Below are positions 41,175 to 49,295 of a stretch of 64,000 nt of DNA, piece by piece. The DNA is from Pseudarthrobacter phenanthrenivorans. Its GTDB lineage: Bacteria > Actinomycetota > Actinomycetes > Actinomycetales > Micrococcaceae. The DNA lies in the NCBI RefSeq assembly GCF_000813845.1, contig NZ_JWTB01000043.1, positions 1 through 64,000 on the forward strand, read 5' to 3'. Made by a program: the position numbers and the translations under genes. The stretch's first letter is position 1. Every line of letters starts with the position of its first letter. The notes beneath the pieces are model-generated. The model saw only the letters and a list, made by a program, of their open reading frames with translations. It was not told where the DNA came from and ran no database searches.

Positions 41175-42479
41175 ATGCCTGACGTCCTGCCCGAGGATGA
41201 AGTTGTCCGGATCTGCCAGGAACTCATCCGGATCGACACTTCCAACTACGGCGACGGGTCGGGGCCGGGGGAGCGGGCTGCGGCAGAGTATGCCGCCGGA
41301 CTCATCGAGGAAGTGGGGCTGGACGCCGAGATCTTCGAGTCGGCTCCCGGCCGTGCGAACGTTGTCACCAGGATGGCGGGGGAGGACCCCTCGGCCAGTG
41401 CGCTGGTGGTCCACGGCCACCTGGACGTCGTTCCAGCGCTCCGGGACCAGTGGTCCGTTGACCCGTTCGGGGCAGAACTGAAAGATGGCCTCATCTGGGG
41501 ACGCGGCGCCGTCGACATGAAGGACATGGACGCCATGATCCTTTCGGTGCTGAGGAGTTTTGCCAGGGAGGGCCGGAAGCCCAAGCGGGACATCATCTTC
41601 GCTTTCTTCGCGGATGAGGAGGCCGGCGGCGTGTATGGCGCCCGCTACGCCGTGGACAACCGGCCCGAACTTTTCGAAGGCGCCACCGAAGCCATCTCCG
41701 AGGTGGGCGGCTTCTCGGCCACCATCGGCGGCCAGCGGACCTACCTGCTGCAGACCGCGGAAAAGGGCATCTCCTGGCTCCGCCTCGTTGCGCACGGACG
41801 TGCCGGCCACGGTTCGCAGATCAACACCGACAACGCCGTCACCCGCCTTGCCGCCGCCGTCACGCGCATTGGCGAGTACAAGTGGCCCATCGAACTCACC
41901 CCGACCACCCGCCAATTCCTCGACGGGGTGACGGAACTCACGGGCGTGGAATTCGACGCCGACAATCCGGACCTCCTGCTCAACCAGCTGGGCACCGTGG
42001 CCCGCTTCGTCGGGGCCACCCTGCAGAACACCACGAACCCCACCCTCCTCAAGGGCGGCTACAAGCACAACGTCATTCCAGAGTCCGCCGAAGCTCTGGT
42101 TGACTGCCGGACCCTCCCGGGCCAGGAACAGCAGGTCCTCGAAATCGTGCGCGAACTCGCCGGCAACGGCGTGGACGTCAGCTACGTCCACAACGACGTC
42201 TCGCTTGAGGTCCCGTTCGCCGGCAACCTGGTGGACTCCATGATCGACGCGCTCCACAAGGAGGACCCTGGCGCCAAGGTGCTGCCCTACACGCTCTCCG
42301 GCGGGACGGACAACAAGTCGCTCAGTCGCCTGGGCATCACCGGCTACGGGTTTGCGCCCCTCATGCTGCCGGATGAGCTGGACTTCACCGGCATGTTCCA
42401 CGGGGTGGACGAGCGCGTCCCGGCAGATTCCCTGAAGTTCGGTGCCCGGGTCCTGAACACCCTGCTCACCAACTACTAA
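41175..42479 (+). CDS. M20-family metallohydrolase
   Basis: This 434-residue amidohydrolase/peptidase has the metal-binding segments VVHGHLDVVPALRDQW near residue 76, WGRGAVDMKDMDAMIL near 108 and FADEEAGGVYG near 150. A dimerisation domain sits in the middle. The family covers dipeptidases and deacylases using two zinc ions; the exact substrate is not visible. AAGGAGCC precedes the ATG. It is followed 12 bases later by an acyl-CoA dehydrogenase gene, probably in the same transcript. Confidence 0.92.
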   Translation: MPDVLPEDEVVRICQELIRIDTSNYGDGSGPGERAAAEYAAGLIEEVGLDAEIFESAPGRANVVTRMAGEDPSASALVVHGHLDVVPALRDQWSVDPFGAELKDGLIWGRGAVDMKDMDAMILSVLRSFAREGRKPKRDIIFAFFADEEAGGVYGARYAVDNRPELFEGATEAISEVGGFSATIGGQRTYLLQTAEKGISWLRLVAHGRAGHGSQINTDNAVTRLAAAVTRIGEYKWPIELTPTTRQFLDGVTELTGVEFDADNPDLLLNQLGTVARFVGATLQNTTNPTLLKGGYKHNVIPESAEALVDCRTLPGQEQQVLEIVRELAGNGVDVSYVHNDVSLEVPFAGNLVDSMIDALHKEDPGAKVLPYTLSGGTDNKSLSRLGITGYGFAPLMLPDELDFTGMFHGVDERVPADSLKFGARVLNTLLTNY

Positions 42480-42491
42480 GAGGAGCCCGCC

Positions 42492-43652
42492 GTGAGCCCA
42501 GAGGAACTGCTGCCGGATGAGCTCCTGGAGCGTATCCGCGCCCGCGCTGCCGGCTACGACCGCGACAACGCCTTCTTCCATGAAGACCTGCAGGAGCTGG
42601 CGGCAGCAGGGTATCTGAAGCTTTTCGTTCCAGCGTCCGACGGCGGTGCCGGGCTTGGCCTCGAAGCGGCAGCCCAATGCCAGCGCAGGCTGGCAACGGC
42701 TGCCCCGGCCACGGCACTCGCCGTCAACATGCATCTGGTGTGGACCGGCGTCGCACACGTCCTCGCCGCCCGGGGTGACCACTCGCTGGGCTTCGTCCTG
42801 GAGGAAGCCGCGCAGGGCGAGGTCTTCGCGTTTGGCAATTCCGAGGCCGGCAACGACTCCGTCCTCTTAGACTCCCGGACTGTGGCCAAACCCACTGGGG
42901 ACGGCGGGTACTCGTTCAGCGGGACCAAGATCTTCACCAGCCTTTCCCCGGCATGGACCCGCCTGGGGATCTTCGGCAAGGACGCAGACGCAAGGGACGG
43001 CGCCGGCGAACTGGTCCATGGCTTCATCACGCGGGAAACGCCCGGCTACCGGATCCTTGACGACTGGGACACGCTGGGCATGCGGGCCAGCCAGTCGGCC
43101 ACCACTGTCCTTGAAGGTGTGGAGGTGCCGCCGGAGAGGATCTTCCGCAAGCTGCCGGTAGGACCCAACGCAGACCCCCTGGTCTTCGCCATCTTCGCCT
43201 GCTTCGAAAGCCTGCTGGCTGCCGTGTACACAGGCCTGGGGGAGCGGGCGCTGGCCGTCGGCGTGGAGACGGCGAAGCGCCGCACCTCGTTCAAGAACGG
43301 CGGACGCAGCTATGCCCAGGACCCTGACATCCGCTGGAAGGTGGCTGACGCGGCGATGGCCATGGACAACCTGTACCCGCAGCTCGCCTCGGTGACCGCA
43401 GACGTGGACGCGCTGGCCGACCATGGAAGCCAGTGGTTCCCGAAGCTGGTGGGCCTGAAAGTGAACGCCACCGAGACTGCGCGCCGGGTGGTCGACCTAG
43501 CCATCCGCGTCAGCGGGGGATCAAGCTACTTCAGGGGTTCGGAGCTGGAGCGCCTCTACCGGGACGTGCTGGCCGGGATGTTCCACCCGTCCGACGATGA
43601 GTCCGCGCACAACACCGTGGCCAATGCCTGGCTGGGACCACTGGAGGACTAA
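42492..43652 (+). CDS. Acyl-CoA dehydrogenase family protein
   Basis: This 386-residue flavoprotein has the acyl-CoA dehydrogenase fold. It starts with an N-terminal helical domain, then FGNSEAGNDSVLL near residue 117, DDWDTLGMRASQSATTVLEG near 190 and a C-terminal helical domain (VDLAIRVSGGSSYFRGSELE near 335). The usual catalytic Glu position is not obvious, so it could be a dehydrogenase-like monooxygenase or another family variant. GTG start after AGGAG. Confidence 0.88.
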   Translation: MSPEELLPDELLERIRARAAGYDRDNAFFHEDLQELAAAGYLKLFVPASDGGAGLGLEAAAQCQRRLATAAPATALAVNMHLVWTGVAHVLAARGDHSLGFVLEEAAQGEVFAFGNSEAGNDSVLLDSRTVAKPTGDGGYSFSGTKIFTSLSPAWTRLGIFGKDADARDGAGELVHGFITRETPGYRILDDWDTLGMRASQSATTVLEGVEVPPERIFRKLPVGPNADPLVFAIFACFESLLAAVYTGLGERALAVGVETAKRRTSFKNGGRSYAQDPDIRWKVADAAMAMDNLYPQLASVTADVDALADHGSQWFPKLVGLKVNATETARRVVDLAIRVSGGSSYFRGSELERLYRDVLAGMFHPSDDESAHNTVANAWLGPLED

Positions 43653-43675
43653 ACAGTCCTCTGGGCCGGCAAACC

Positions 43676-43909
43676 CTAGACGGTCCTCTGGACCTGCATC
43701 ACCCGGCGGCGCAGCCAGAACCGCCTCCCGCCGCCCACGTAGAGCTTGCTGCGCTCCAATTCCCACTTGCCGTATTCGGAGTGTTCCACCAGCCGGCGCC
43801 GCGCCTCGGGCAGGGAATCATCAGGGCTGACGGTCAGTACGAGGTACTCGTACTGCCGTAAATAATCCCGTTCCCGCTGGACCGAGCTGGTGAGAAATTG
43901 TTCCTTCAT
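43676..43909 (-). CDS. DUF5703 family protein
   Basis: This 77-residue basic protein matches small actinobacterial DUF5703 proteins (YEYLVLTVSPDDSLPEARRR near residue 20, then EYGKWELERSKLYVGGGRRF, then WLRRRVMQV). The function is unknown. GGAGAG precedes the ATG. It is divergent from the acidic-tail gene at 43950. Confidence 0.82.
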   Translation of the reverse strand: MKEQFLTSSVQRERDYLRQYEYLVLTVSPDDSLPEARRRLVEHSEYGKWELERSKLYVGGGRRFWLRRRVMQVQRTV

Positions 43910-43937
43910 TTGCTCTCCATTTTCGTCCTTTTCCGGC

Positions 43938-43943
43938 TAACGT
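43938..43943 (+). promoter_or_regulatory. Leaderless -10 box for the acidic-tail gene
   Basis: TAACGT stands 6 bases before the ATG at 43950. Confidence 0.5.
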
Positions 43944-43949
43944 GAAGTC

Positions 43950-44216
43950 ATGAGCATCGATCCGCGTGTCGCGCTTTCGTCCCTGACCACCGCTTTGGAA
44001 GAACACCTTATAGCAGCATCGAACCGCCGCGGGGACGGTGACCCCTCCGTCGAGGCAGCTTTTTTCGCCGTGGCCGATGCCTTTGAAGTTTATGAAGACG
44101 CCCTCTACGAGGCCTACAACGAAGTGACCCCGCTTCAGGTCTTCGACGATGAGGACGAAGAGGACGAGGAAGCCGACGTGGACGACGACGAGGGCCTGGA
44201 GATCGTCGAGGAGTAA
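43950..44216 (+). CDS. Small protein with acidic tail
   Basis: This 88-residue protein has a helical N-terminal half (SLTTALEEHLIAASNRRGD) and a very acidic C-terminus (DDEDEEDEEADVDDDEGLEI). Similar short proteins in Arthrobacter genomes are sometimes labelled primosomal protein, without clear support. The leaderless -10 box argues for expression. Its function is unknown. Confidence 0.7.
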   Translation: MSIDPRVALSSLTTALEEHLIAASNRRGDGDPSVEAAFFAVADAFEVYEDALYEAYNEVTPLQVFDDEDEEDEEADVDDDEGLEIVEE

Positions 44217-44248
44217 GGGCGCCGGAAAAGCAGGGTGGGCGCCCGCCG

Positions 44249-45178
44249 TCAGCCGGCGGAGACGTCCTCAAGGGCCCGTGCAATCTGCGGCGGCAGCGGG
44301 GAAAGCTGGGCGTCCAGGATTTCCTTCAGCTGTACCGGCGTGCGGGCGCCTACAATCGCCGTGGCCACCCCCTGCTGCGACAGCAGCCACGAAAGCGACA
44401 CATCCTGCGGGGTCCGGCCGAGGCCGTTGGCAGCCATGCACACCGCATCCACGATCCGCGACGGCTTCTCCGCCAGGTAGGGCTCCACATAGCCTGCCTC
44501 GCTTGTGGCCCCTCTGGATCCGGCCGGAATGCTGCCCCGGTATTTTCCGGTAAGGACGCCCCGGCCCAGCGGACCCCATGCCATCAGGCCAAGCCCGGCA
44601 TCCTCGGCGGCCGGGAACAGTTCGGCCTCGGCCGTCCTGTCCAGGAAGGAATACTCCGCCTGCACTGCCACCAGCGGGACGGTGCTGATGGCCGCGGCCT
44701 TCGCCGTCTGCCACCCCGTGAAATTCGAGATGCCGGCATAGCGTGCACGGCCCGTGCGGACGGCAAACTCAAGCGCAGCCAAGGTTTCATCCAGGGGAAC
44801 ATTGCCGTCCCACGCCTCGACGAACCACAGGTCGATATAGTCGGTGCCCAGCCTGGCCAGGCTGGCGTCGAGACCGGTGAGCATCGCATTCCGGGACGTG
44901 TCCACCGCGCGGCGGCCATCCGGCGTCGTCATTCCCGCTTTGGTGGAGATGGACACCTCCGTCCGCGACACCACGTCGCCCAGCAGCGAACCGAGGACCG
45001 CCTCCGAGCCGCCGCCCGCATACGAGGCCGAAGTGTCGATGTGCCTGCCGCCTGCGTCAAGGAAGGTGCGCAGCAATTCGGATGCGTCCTGCTCGTCGGT
45101 TTCCTTACCCCACGACAGGGTGCCCAGGGAGAGGGCTGAAACTCGCAATCCACTGTTGCCGACGTAACGCTGCTGCAT
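44249..45178 (-). CDS. Aldo/keto reductase
   Basis: This 309-residue TIM-barrel oxidoreductase shows HIDTSASYAGGGSEAVLG near residue 47 (catalytic Asp and Tyr), SISTKAGMTT near 78 (Lys) and YIDLWFVEAWDGN near 117. NADPH-binding residues are near the C-terminus (TAIVGARTPVQLKEIL). The substrate is unknown. A TAAGCT box lies 7 bases upstream of the ATG at 45178. It is divergent from uppP. Confidence 0.92.
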   Translation of the reverse strand: MQQRYVGNSGLRVSALSLGTLSWGKETDEQDASELLRTFLDAGGRHIDTSASYAGGGSEAVLGSLLGDVVSRTEVSISTKAGMTTPDGRRAVDTSRNAMLTGLDASLARLGTDYIDLWFVEAWDGNVPLDETLAALEFAVRTGRARYAGISNFTGWQTAKAAAISTVPLVAVQAEYSFLDRTAEAELFPAAEDAGLGLMAWGPLGRGVLTGKYRGSIPAGSRGATSEAGYVEPYLAEKPSRIVDAVCMAANGLGRTPQDVSLSWLLSQQGVATAIVGARTPVQLKEILDAQLSPLPPQIARALEDVSAG

Positions 45179-45185
45179 AGCAGCA

Positions 45186-45191
45186 AGCTTA
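45186..45191 (-). promoter_or_regulatory. Leaderless -10 box for the aldo/keto reductase gene
   Basis: TAAGCT stands 7 bases before the ATG at 45178. Confidence 0.45.
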
Positions 45192-45217
45192 CGGGCAGAA
45201 CCACCGGTGCCATGCCG

Positions 45218-45223
45218 TAGGGT
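45218..45223 (+). promoter_or_regulatory. Leaderless -10 box for uppP
   Basis: TAGGGT stands 6 bases before the GTG at 45230. Confidence 0.55.
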
Positions 45224-45229
45224 CTTAGC

Positions 45230-46063
45230 GTGAACTGGTTTGAAGCGGCCCTGCTGGGCCTAGTGCAGGGACTGACCGAATTTCTACCTATTTCATCGAG
45301 TGCGCACCTGCGGATCGTGGGGGAGTTCCTCCCCAATGCGGAAGACCCGGGGGCGGCTTTTACGGCCATCACCCAGCTGGGGACCGAGACCGCCGTGCTG
45401 ATCTATTTCTGGCGGGACATTGTCAGGATCATCCAGGCGTGGGCGGGCTCGTTCACCGGCAAGGTTCCCCGGCACGATCCCGACGCCCGGATGGGGTGGC
45501 TGGTGATCCTGGGCAGCCTGCCCATCATCGTCCTGGGGCTGCTCTTCCAGGACCAGATCGAGTCCGTGCTGCGCAGTATGTGGATCGTGGCCACCATGCT
45601 GATCGTCTTTGGCCTCATCCTGGCCGTAGCGGACGCGGTGGGGGCCCAGAAACGGGACCTCGCCCACCTCACCTACAAGCACGGCATCCTGTACGGCCTG
45701 GCCCAGGCGCTGGCCCTGATCCCCGGCGTTTCCCGGTCCGGTGGCACCATCACCGCCGGCCTGCTCATGGGCTATACCCGCGAAGCCGCCGCGCGGTACT
45801 CGTTCCTGCTGGCCATCCCCGCGGTGTTCGGCAGCGGGCTGTACCAGCTGTTCAAGGTGGTCACCAAGGAAGGCATCTCCGGCCCGTTCGGGCTGCCTGA
45901 AACGGCACTGGCCACCGTCATCGCCCTGGTGGTGGGCTACGTCATTATCGGCTGGTTCCTGAAGTTCGTGTCCACCCGCAGCTACCGGCTGTTCGTCTGG
46001 TACCGGATCTTCCTGGGACTTGCCCTCTACCTCCTGCTTGGTTTCGGCGTCATCAACGCCTAG
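45230..46063 (+). CDS. uppP: Undecaprenyl-diphosphatase
   Basis: This 277-residue integral membrane enzyme recycles the lipid carrier of cell-wall synthesis and can give bacitracin resistance. Both catalytic blocks are present: GLVQGLTEFLPISSSAHLRI near residue 10 and LIPGVSRSGGTITAGLLMGY near 160. About eight membrane segments fit the family. It starts with GTG, just behind the leaderless TAGGGT box, and precedes mshC by 15 bases. Confidence 0.96.
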   Translation: MNWFEAALLGLVQGLTEFLPISSSAHLRIVGEFLPNAEDPGAAFTAITQLGTETAVLIYFWRDIVRIIQAWAGSFTGKVPRHDPDARMGWLVILGSLPIIVLGLLFQDQIESVLRSMWIVATMLIVFGLILAVADAVGAQKRDLAHLTYKHGILYGLAQALALIPGVSRSGGTITAGLLMGYTREAAARYSFLLAIPAVFGSGLYQLFKVVTKEGISGPFGLPETALATVIALVVGYVIIGWFLKFVSTRSYRLFVWYRIFLGLALYLLLGFGVINA

Positions 46064-46066
46064 GGC

Positions 46067-46072
46067 TAGGCT
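46067..46072 (+). promoter_or_regulatory. Leaderless -10 box for mshC
   Basis: TAGGCT stands 6 bases before the GTG at 46079. mshC thus may have its own promoter despite being only 15 bases from uppP. Confidence 0.5.
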
Positions 46073-46078
46073 TGGCTT

Positions 46079-47356
46079 GTGAAATCCTGGACTTCCCGCC
46101 CCGTCCCCGCCCTGCCCGGAAACATGCCCGCCGTCCGGCTCTTCGACACTGCGGCAGGCCGCGAAGTGGCACTGGAGCGGGAGGCCAGGCCGTCCATGTA
46201 CGTCTGCGGCATCACTCCCTACGACGCAACGCACATGGGCCATGCGGCAAGCTACGTCGCCTTCGACCTGCTGAACCGGGTCTGGCGCGATGCCGGCAGT
46301 GAGGTCTCCTACGTCCAGAACGTCACGGACGTGGACGACCCCCTGCTTGAACGCGCCACGGCCACCGGCGTCGACTGGCGCGACCTTGCGGCGGAGCAGG
46401 TGCAGCTCTTCCAGACAGACATGGAGGCCCTGAACGTCCTGGCCCCGGACCATTACGTCGGCGCAGTGGAATCGATCGGCCTCATCGTTCCCGAAGTCGA
46501 GCGCCTGGTCAGCATGGGGCTGGCCTACCAGGTGGCCGGCACCAACGGTGAACCTGACGGCGACGTCTATTACGACGTCGAGGCGGCAGGCAAGCAGTCA
46601 ACCGCCCCTGACGCCTGGTCCCTGGGCTGCATTTCCCACCTTGGCGAAAGCGCCATGCTGGAGCTTTTTGCCGAACGCGGAGGCGATCCCGGCCGGGCAG
46701 GAAAGCGGCAGGCACTGGACCCCCTCCTCTGGCGGGTTGAGCGGCCGGGAGAGCCCAGCTGGCCCGGCGGCAGCCTTGGCGCAGGCCGTCCCGGCTGGCA
46801 CATCGAATGCACCGTCATCGCCCAGAAGTACCTGCCGTCTCCCTTCACCGTGCAGGGCGGCGGGTCCGACCTGATCTTCCCCCATCATGAGATGGGCGCC
46901 GGCCACGCCTACTCGTTGGCCGGGGTCCCGCTCGCCCGGCACTACGCCCACGCAGGCATGGTGGGGCTGGACGGCGAAAAGATGAGCAAGTCCAAAGGCA
47001 ATCTGGTGCTGGTTTCCAGGCTCCGCGCCGCGGGGGAGGACCCGGCGGCGATCCGCCTGGCCATCCTGGCCCACCACTACCGCTCCGACTGGTCCTGGAC
47101 CGATGAAGGGTTCGCAGCTGCCAAGGCGGACCTGGCAGCCTGGCGGAAGGCCCTCGACCACGCGCCGGAAGGTTCCGGCGCGGCGCTGCTGGCCGACATG
47201 CGGGAAGCCCTGGCCGCCGACCTCAACGCACCGGCGGCAGTGGCCGCGGTATCCCGGTGGGCACGGACCGCGAACGACGGCGGTGCTGCCGCCAGCGCTG
47301 CTGACCGCGCCCTGGTCAAGGACGCGGTGGACGCCCTCCTGGGCATCAGGCTCTAA
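46079..47356 (+). CDS. mshC: L-cysteine:1D-myo-inositol 2-amino-2-deoxy-glucoside ligase
   Basis: This 425-residue enzyme joins cysteine to GlcN-inositol in mycothiol synthesis. It resembles cysteinyl-tRNA synthetase. It has the CGITPYDATHMGHAASYVAF block near residue 43 (HIGH-like, with the zinc-ligand Cys), the VGLDGEKMSKSKGNL block near 295 (KMSKS), and His/Cys zinc-ligand positions between (HIECTVIAQKYL). Mycothiol replaces glutathione in actinobacteria. The start is GTG at 46079. Confidence 0.95.
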   Translation: MKSWTSRPVPALPGNMPAVRLFDTAAGREVALEREARPSMYVCGITPYDATHMGHAASYVAFDLLNRVWRDAGSEVSYVQNVTDVDDPLLERATATGVDWRDLAAEQVQLFQTDMEALNVLAPDHYVGAVESIGLIVPEVERLVSMGLAYQVAGTNGEPDGDVYYDVEAAGKQSTAPDAWSLGCISHLGESAMLELFAERGGDPGRAGKRQALDPLLWRVERPGEPSWPGGSLGAGRPGWHIECTVIAQKYLPSPFTVQGGGSDLIFPHHEMGAGHAYSLAGVPLARHYAHAGMVGLDGEKMSKSKGNLVLVSRLRAAGEDPAAIRLAILAHHYRSDWSWTDEGFAAAKADLAAWRKALDHAPEGSGAALLADMREALAADLNAPAAVAAVSRWARTANDGGAAASAADRALVKDAVDALLGIRL

Positions 47357-47388
47357 CTTCCGCGCAAGGCTCTGCCTTCGCACGGCGG

Positions 47389-47445
47389 CAAAGGGAGGGC
47401 CCTGGCCAGGATTGCTGAACTGCTCCCGCAGGGCCCTTCCCTTTG
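47389..47445. terminator. Bidirectional terminator between mshC and the PAC2 gene
   Basis: A 16-bp stem (CAAAGGGAGGGCCCTG and its complement, with one bulged T on the right arm) lies between the convergent stops at 47356 and 47507. The loop is 24 bases. The rest of the 150-bp gap holds a short CCAG tandem repeat. Confidence 0.65.
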
Positions 47446-47506
47446 GCTCACCCGAAACGGGCCAGCTCGTCAAGCCCGGAAAACCAAGCCAGCCAGCCAG
47501 CCAAGG

Positions 47507-48412
47507 TCAGGGCTTGTCCTGGCCGCGCCGCTTCAGGTAACGCTCGAATTCGCGGGCAATGGATTCGCCACTGGCCTCGGGCAGGTCGGCGGTGTCCTTG
47601 GCTTCCTCCAACTGCCGCACATACGCTGCAATCTCCGGGTCCTCGGTGGCCAGTTCGTCCACACCACGCTCCCAAGCGTCGGCTTCCTCGGCCAGTTCGT
47701 GGGTGTCCAGGGGAACCTGGAGCAATTCCTCGATGCGGTGCAGGAGGGCCAGCTGGGCTTTGGGCGAGGGAGCCTGCGCCACGTAATGCGGGACGGCAGC
47801 CCAGAGCGACACCGTCGGGAGACCCGCCAGCAGGGCCACCTCGGACAGGACGCCCACGATGCCCACGGGGCCCTCGTACTGTGATGCTTCCAGGTTCATC
47901 CGCTCCCGGAGCGGACCGTCGTCGGATGATGTGCTCACCGGGATCGGGCGGCTGTGCGGGACATCGGCGAGCAGTGCGCCCACCAGGATCACATAATCCA
48001 CGTTAAGGGCCTCGGCGTGGGCCAGCAGCTCCGCGGTGTAGGCGCGCCATTTATAGGATGGCTCGGTCCCCTGGACGAAGATGACATCCACGTTGGAGTT
48101 GGGTGCACTGGCCTTATAGATCCGGGTGGACGGCCACTTGATCTTCCGCTCACCGGCAGCGTTCCTGCGCACCGTGGGGCGGGTGAACTGGAAGTCGTAG
48201 TACTCATCGGCATCGATGGACGCCACTTTCTTCCCGCCCCACAGCTTGTTCAGGTAACGCAGGGAATCACTCGCCGCCTCTCCGGCGTCGTTCCACCCCT
48301 CAAACGCGGCAAGCATGACAGTTACGCGCCGGCCGTCAGCCACCGGCTGCAGGAACCGTTCCCGCTCGGGTCCGGCACCCTGTGCGGCGGTGTCTCCCTC
48401 GAAGCTATTCAT
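47507..48412 (-). CDS. PAC2 family protein
   Basis: This 301-residue protein has the PAC2 domain (proteasome-assembly-chaperone 2-like). It shows VMLAAFEGWNDAGEAASDSL near residue 32, DVIFVQGTEPSYKWRAYTAE near 110 and VGIVGVLSEVALLAGLPTVS near 190. Bacterial PAC2 proteins occur widely in actinobacteria; a link to the proteasome encoded 4 kb away is not established. A TAGGGT box lies 6 bases before the ATG. Confidence 0.88.
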   Translation of the reverse strand: MNSFEGDTAAQGAGPERERFLQPVADGRRVTVMLAAFEGWNDAGEAASDSLRYLNKLWGGKKVASIDADEYYDFQFTRPTVRRNAAGERKIKWPSTRIYKASAPNSNVDVIFVQGTEPSYKWRAYTAELLAHAEALNVDYVILVGALLADVPHSRPIPVSTSSDDGPLRERMNLEASQYEGPVGIVGVLSEVALLAGLPTVSLWAAVPHYVAQAPSPKAQLALLHRIEELLQVPLDTHELAEEADAWERGVDELATEDPEIAAYVRQLEEAKDTADLPEASGESIAREFERYLKRRGQDKP

Positions 48413-48418
48413 TTCTTC

Positions 48419-48424
48419 ACCCTA
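48419..48424 (-). promoter_or_regulatory. Leaderless -10 box for the PAC2 gene
   Basis: TAGGGT stands 6 bases before the ATG at 48412. Confidence 0.55.
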
Positions 48425-48551
48425 CGTCCAAGGTGCACGCCCGCGCATGGAATGAAGCGCCGCAAATCCAGTCCACCCGGTACAAACGGGACCCGCCGCG
48501 GGCCTAATTCGCCAAGGGCGTAGCCCCCAGCCGCCGTCCAGCCAGGCCCCG

Positions 48552-48557
48552 TAGACT
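48552..48557 (+). promoter_or_regulatory. Leaderless -10 box for the HAD phosphatase gene
   Basis: TAGACT stands 6 bases before the ATG at 48564. Confidence 0.55.
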
Positions 48558-48563
48558 GGCAGC

Positions 48564-49295
48564 ATGCGATCTCCTGCCGTTGGTTCCCCACTCAAAGCCG
48601 TCCTTTGGGACATGGACGGGACCATCGTGGACACCGAGCCTTACTGGATTGCCGCCGAACGCGCGCTCGTGGAGGCCCATGGCGGAACGTGGAGCCACGA
48701 CCAGGCCATGCAGCTGGTGGGACAGTCACTGACGTTCTCCGCGGGACTGCTGCAGCAGGCCGGTGTCGAGCTGGACATCCGCGAAATCATCGATTCCCTG
48801 ACGGCCCGGGTGATCAGCAGCGTCCAGCAGCAGGTGCCCTGGCGGCCGGGAGCACGGGAACTGCTGGAAGAGCTGCATCAGGCGGGCGTGCGCTGCGCCC
48901 TTGTCACCATGTCCGAGGGGCCCTTGGCCCGGGAAGTAGTGGCCAGCCTTCCGCGCCCATACTTCGAGGTGCTGGTGACCGGCGACACCGTGAGCCAAGG
49001 CAAACCGCACCCGGAGGCCTATCTGACCGCTGTGGAGCTGCTGCAGGAGAACGATCCCGAACTCGCGGTCCACCACTGCGTGGCCCTCGAGGACTCCGTG
49101 CCCGGTGTGGCTGCAGCCGTCGCCTCCGGCGTTGCCACCGTGGCGGTCCCGCATATCGTGCCGCTGCCCGACGACGGCAGCTATGCATTGTGGGACTCGC
49201 TGGCCGGCCGCGGCCTGGCCGAACTGGAAGCCCTCCTCGCAGGCAGCGATCCGTCGGACACCTCAGCGGCGCCCTGGGGTGGTCCCCGTGGCTGA
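48564..49295 (+). CDS. HAD-family phosphatase
   Basis: This 243-residue hydrolase has HAD motif I (LWDMDGTIVDTEPYW near residue 16), motif II (LVTMSEGPLAREVV near 113), a lysine in SQGKPHPEAYL near 145 and motif IV (VALEDSVPGVAAA near 170). The helical cap between motifs I and II is typical of beta-phosphoglucomutase-like phosphatases. The substrate is unknown. It overlaps the next gene by 8 bases, and both probably share the leaderless promoter. Confidence 0.9.
   Translation: MRSPAVGSPLKAVLWDMDGTIVDTEPYWIAAERALVEAHGGTWSHDQAMQLVGQSLTFSAGLLQQAGVELDIREIIDSLTARVISSVQQQVPWRPGARELLEELHQAGVRCALVTMSEGPLAREVVASLPRPYFEVLVTGDTVSQGKPHPEAYLTAVELLQENDPELAVHHCVALEDSVPGVAAAVASGVATVAVPHIVPLPDDGSYALWDSLAGRGLAELEALLAGSDPSDTSAAPWGGPRG

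Noticed and set aside
47485..47505. Short CCAG tandem repeat as a regulatory element
   Set aside because: Only about four 4-bp units near the PAC2 stop; most simply chance sequence or slippage.
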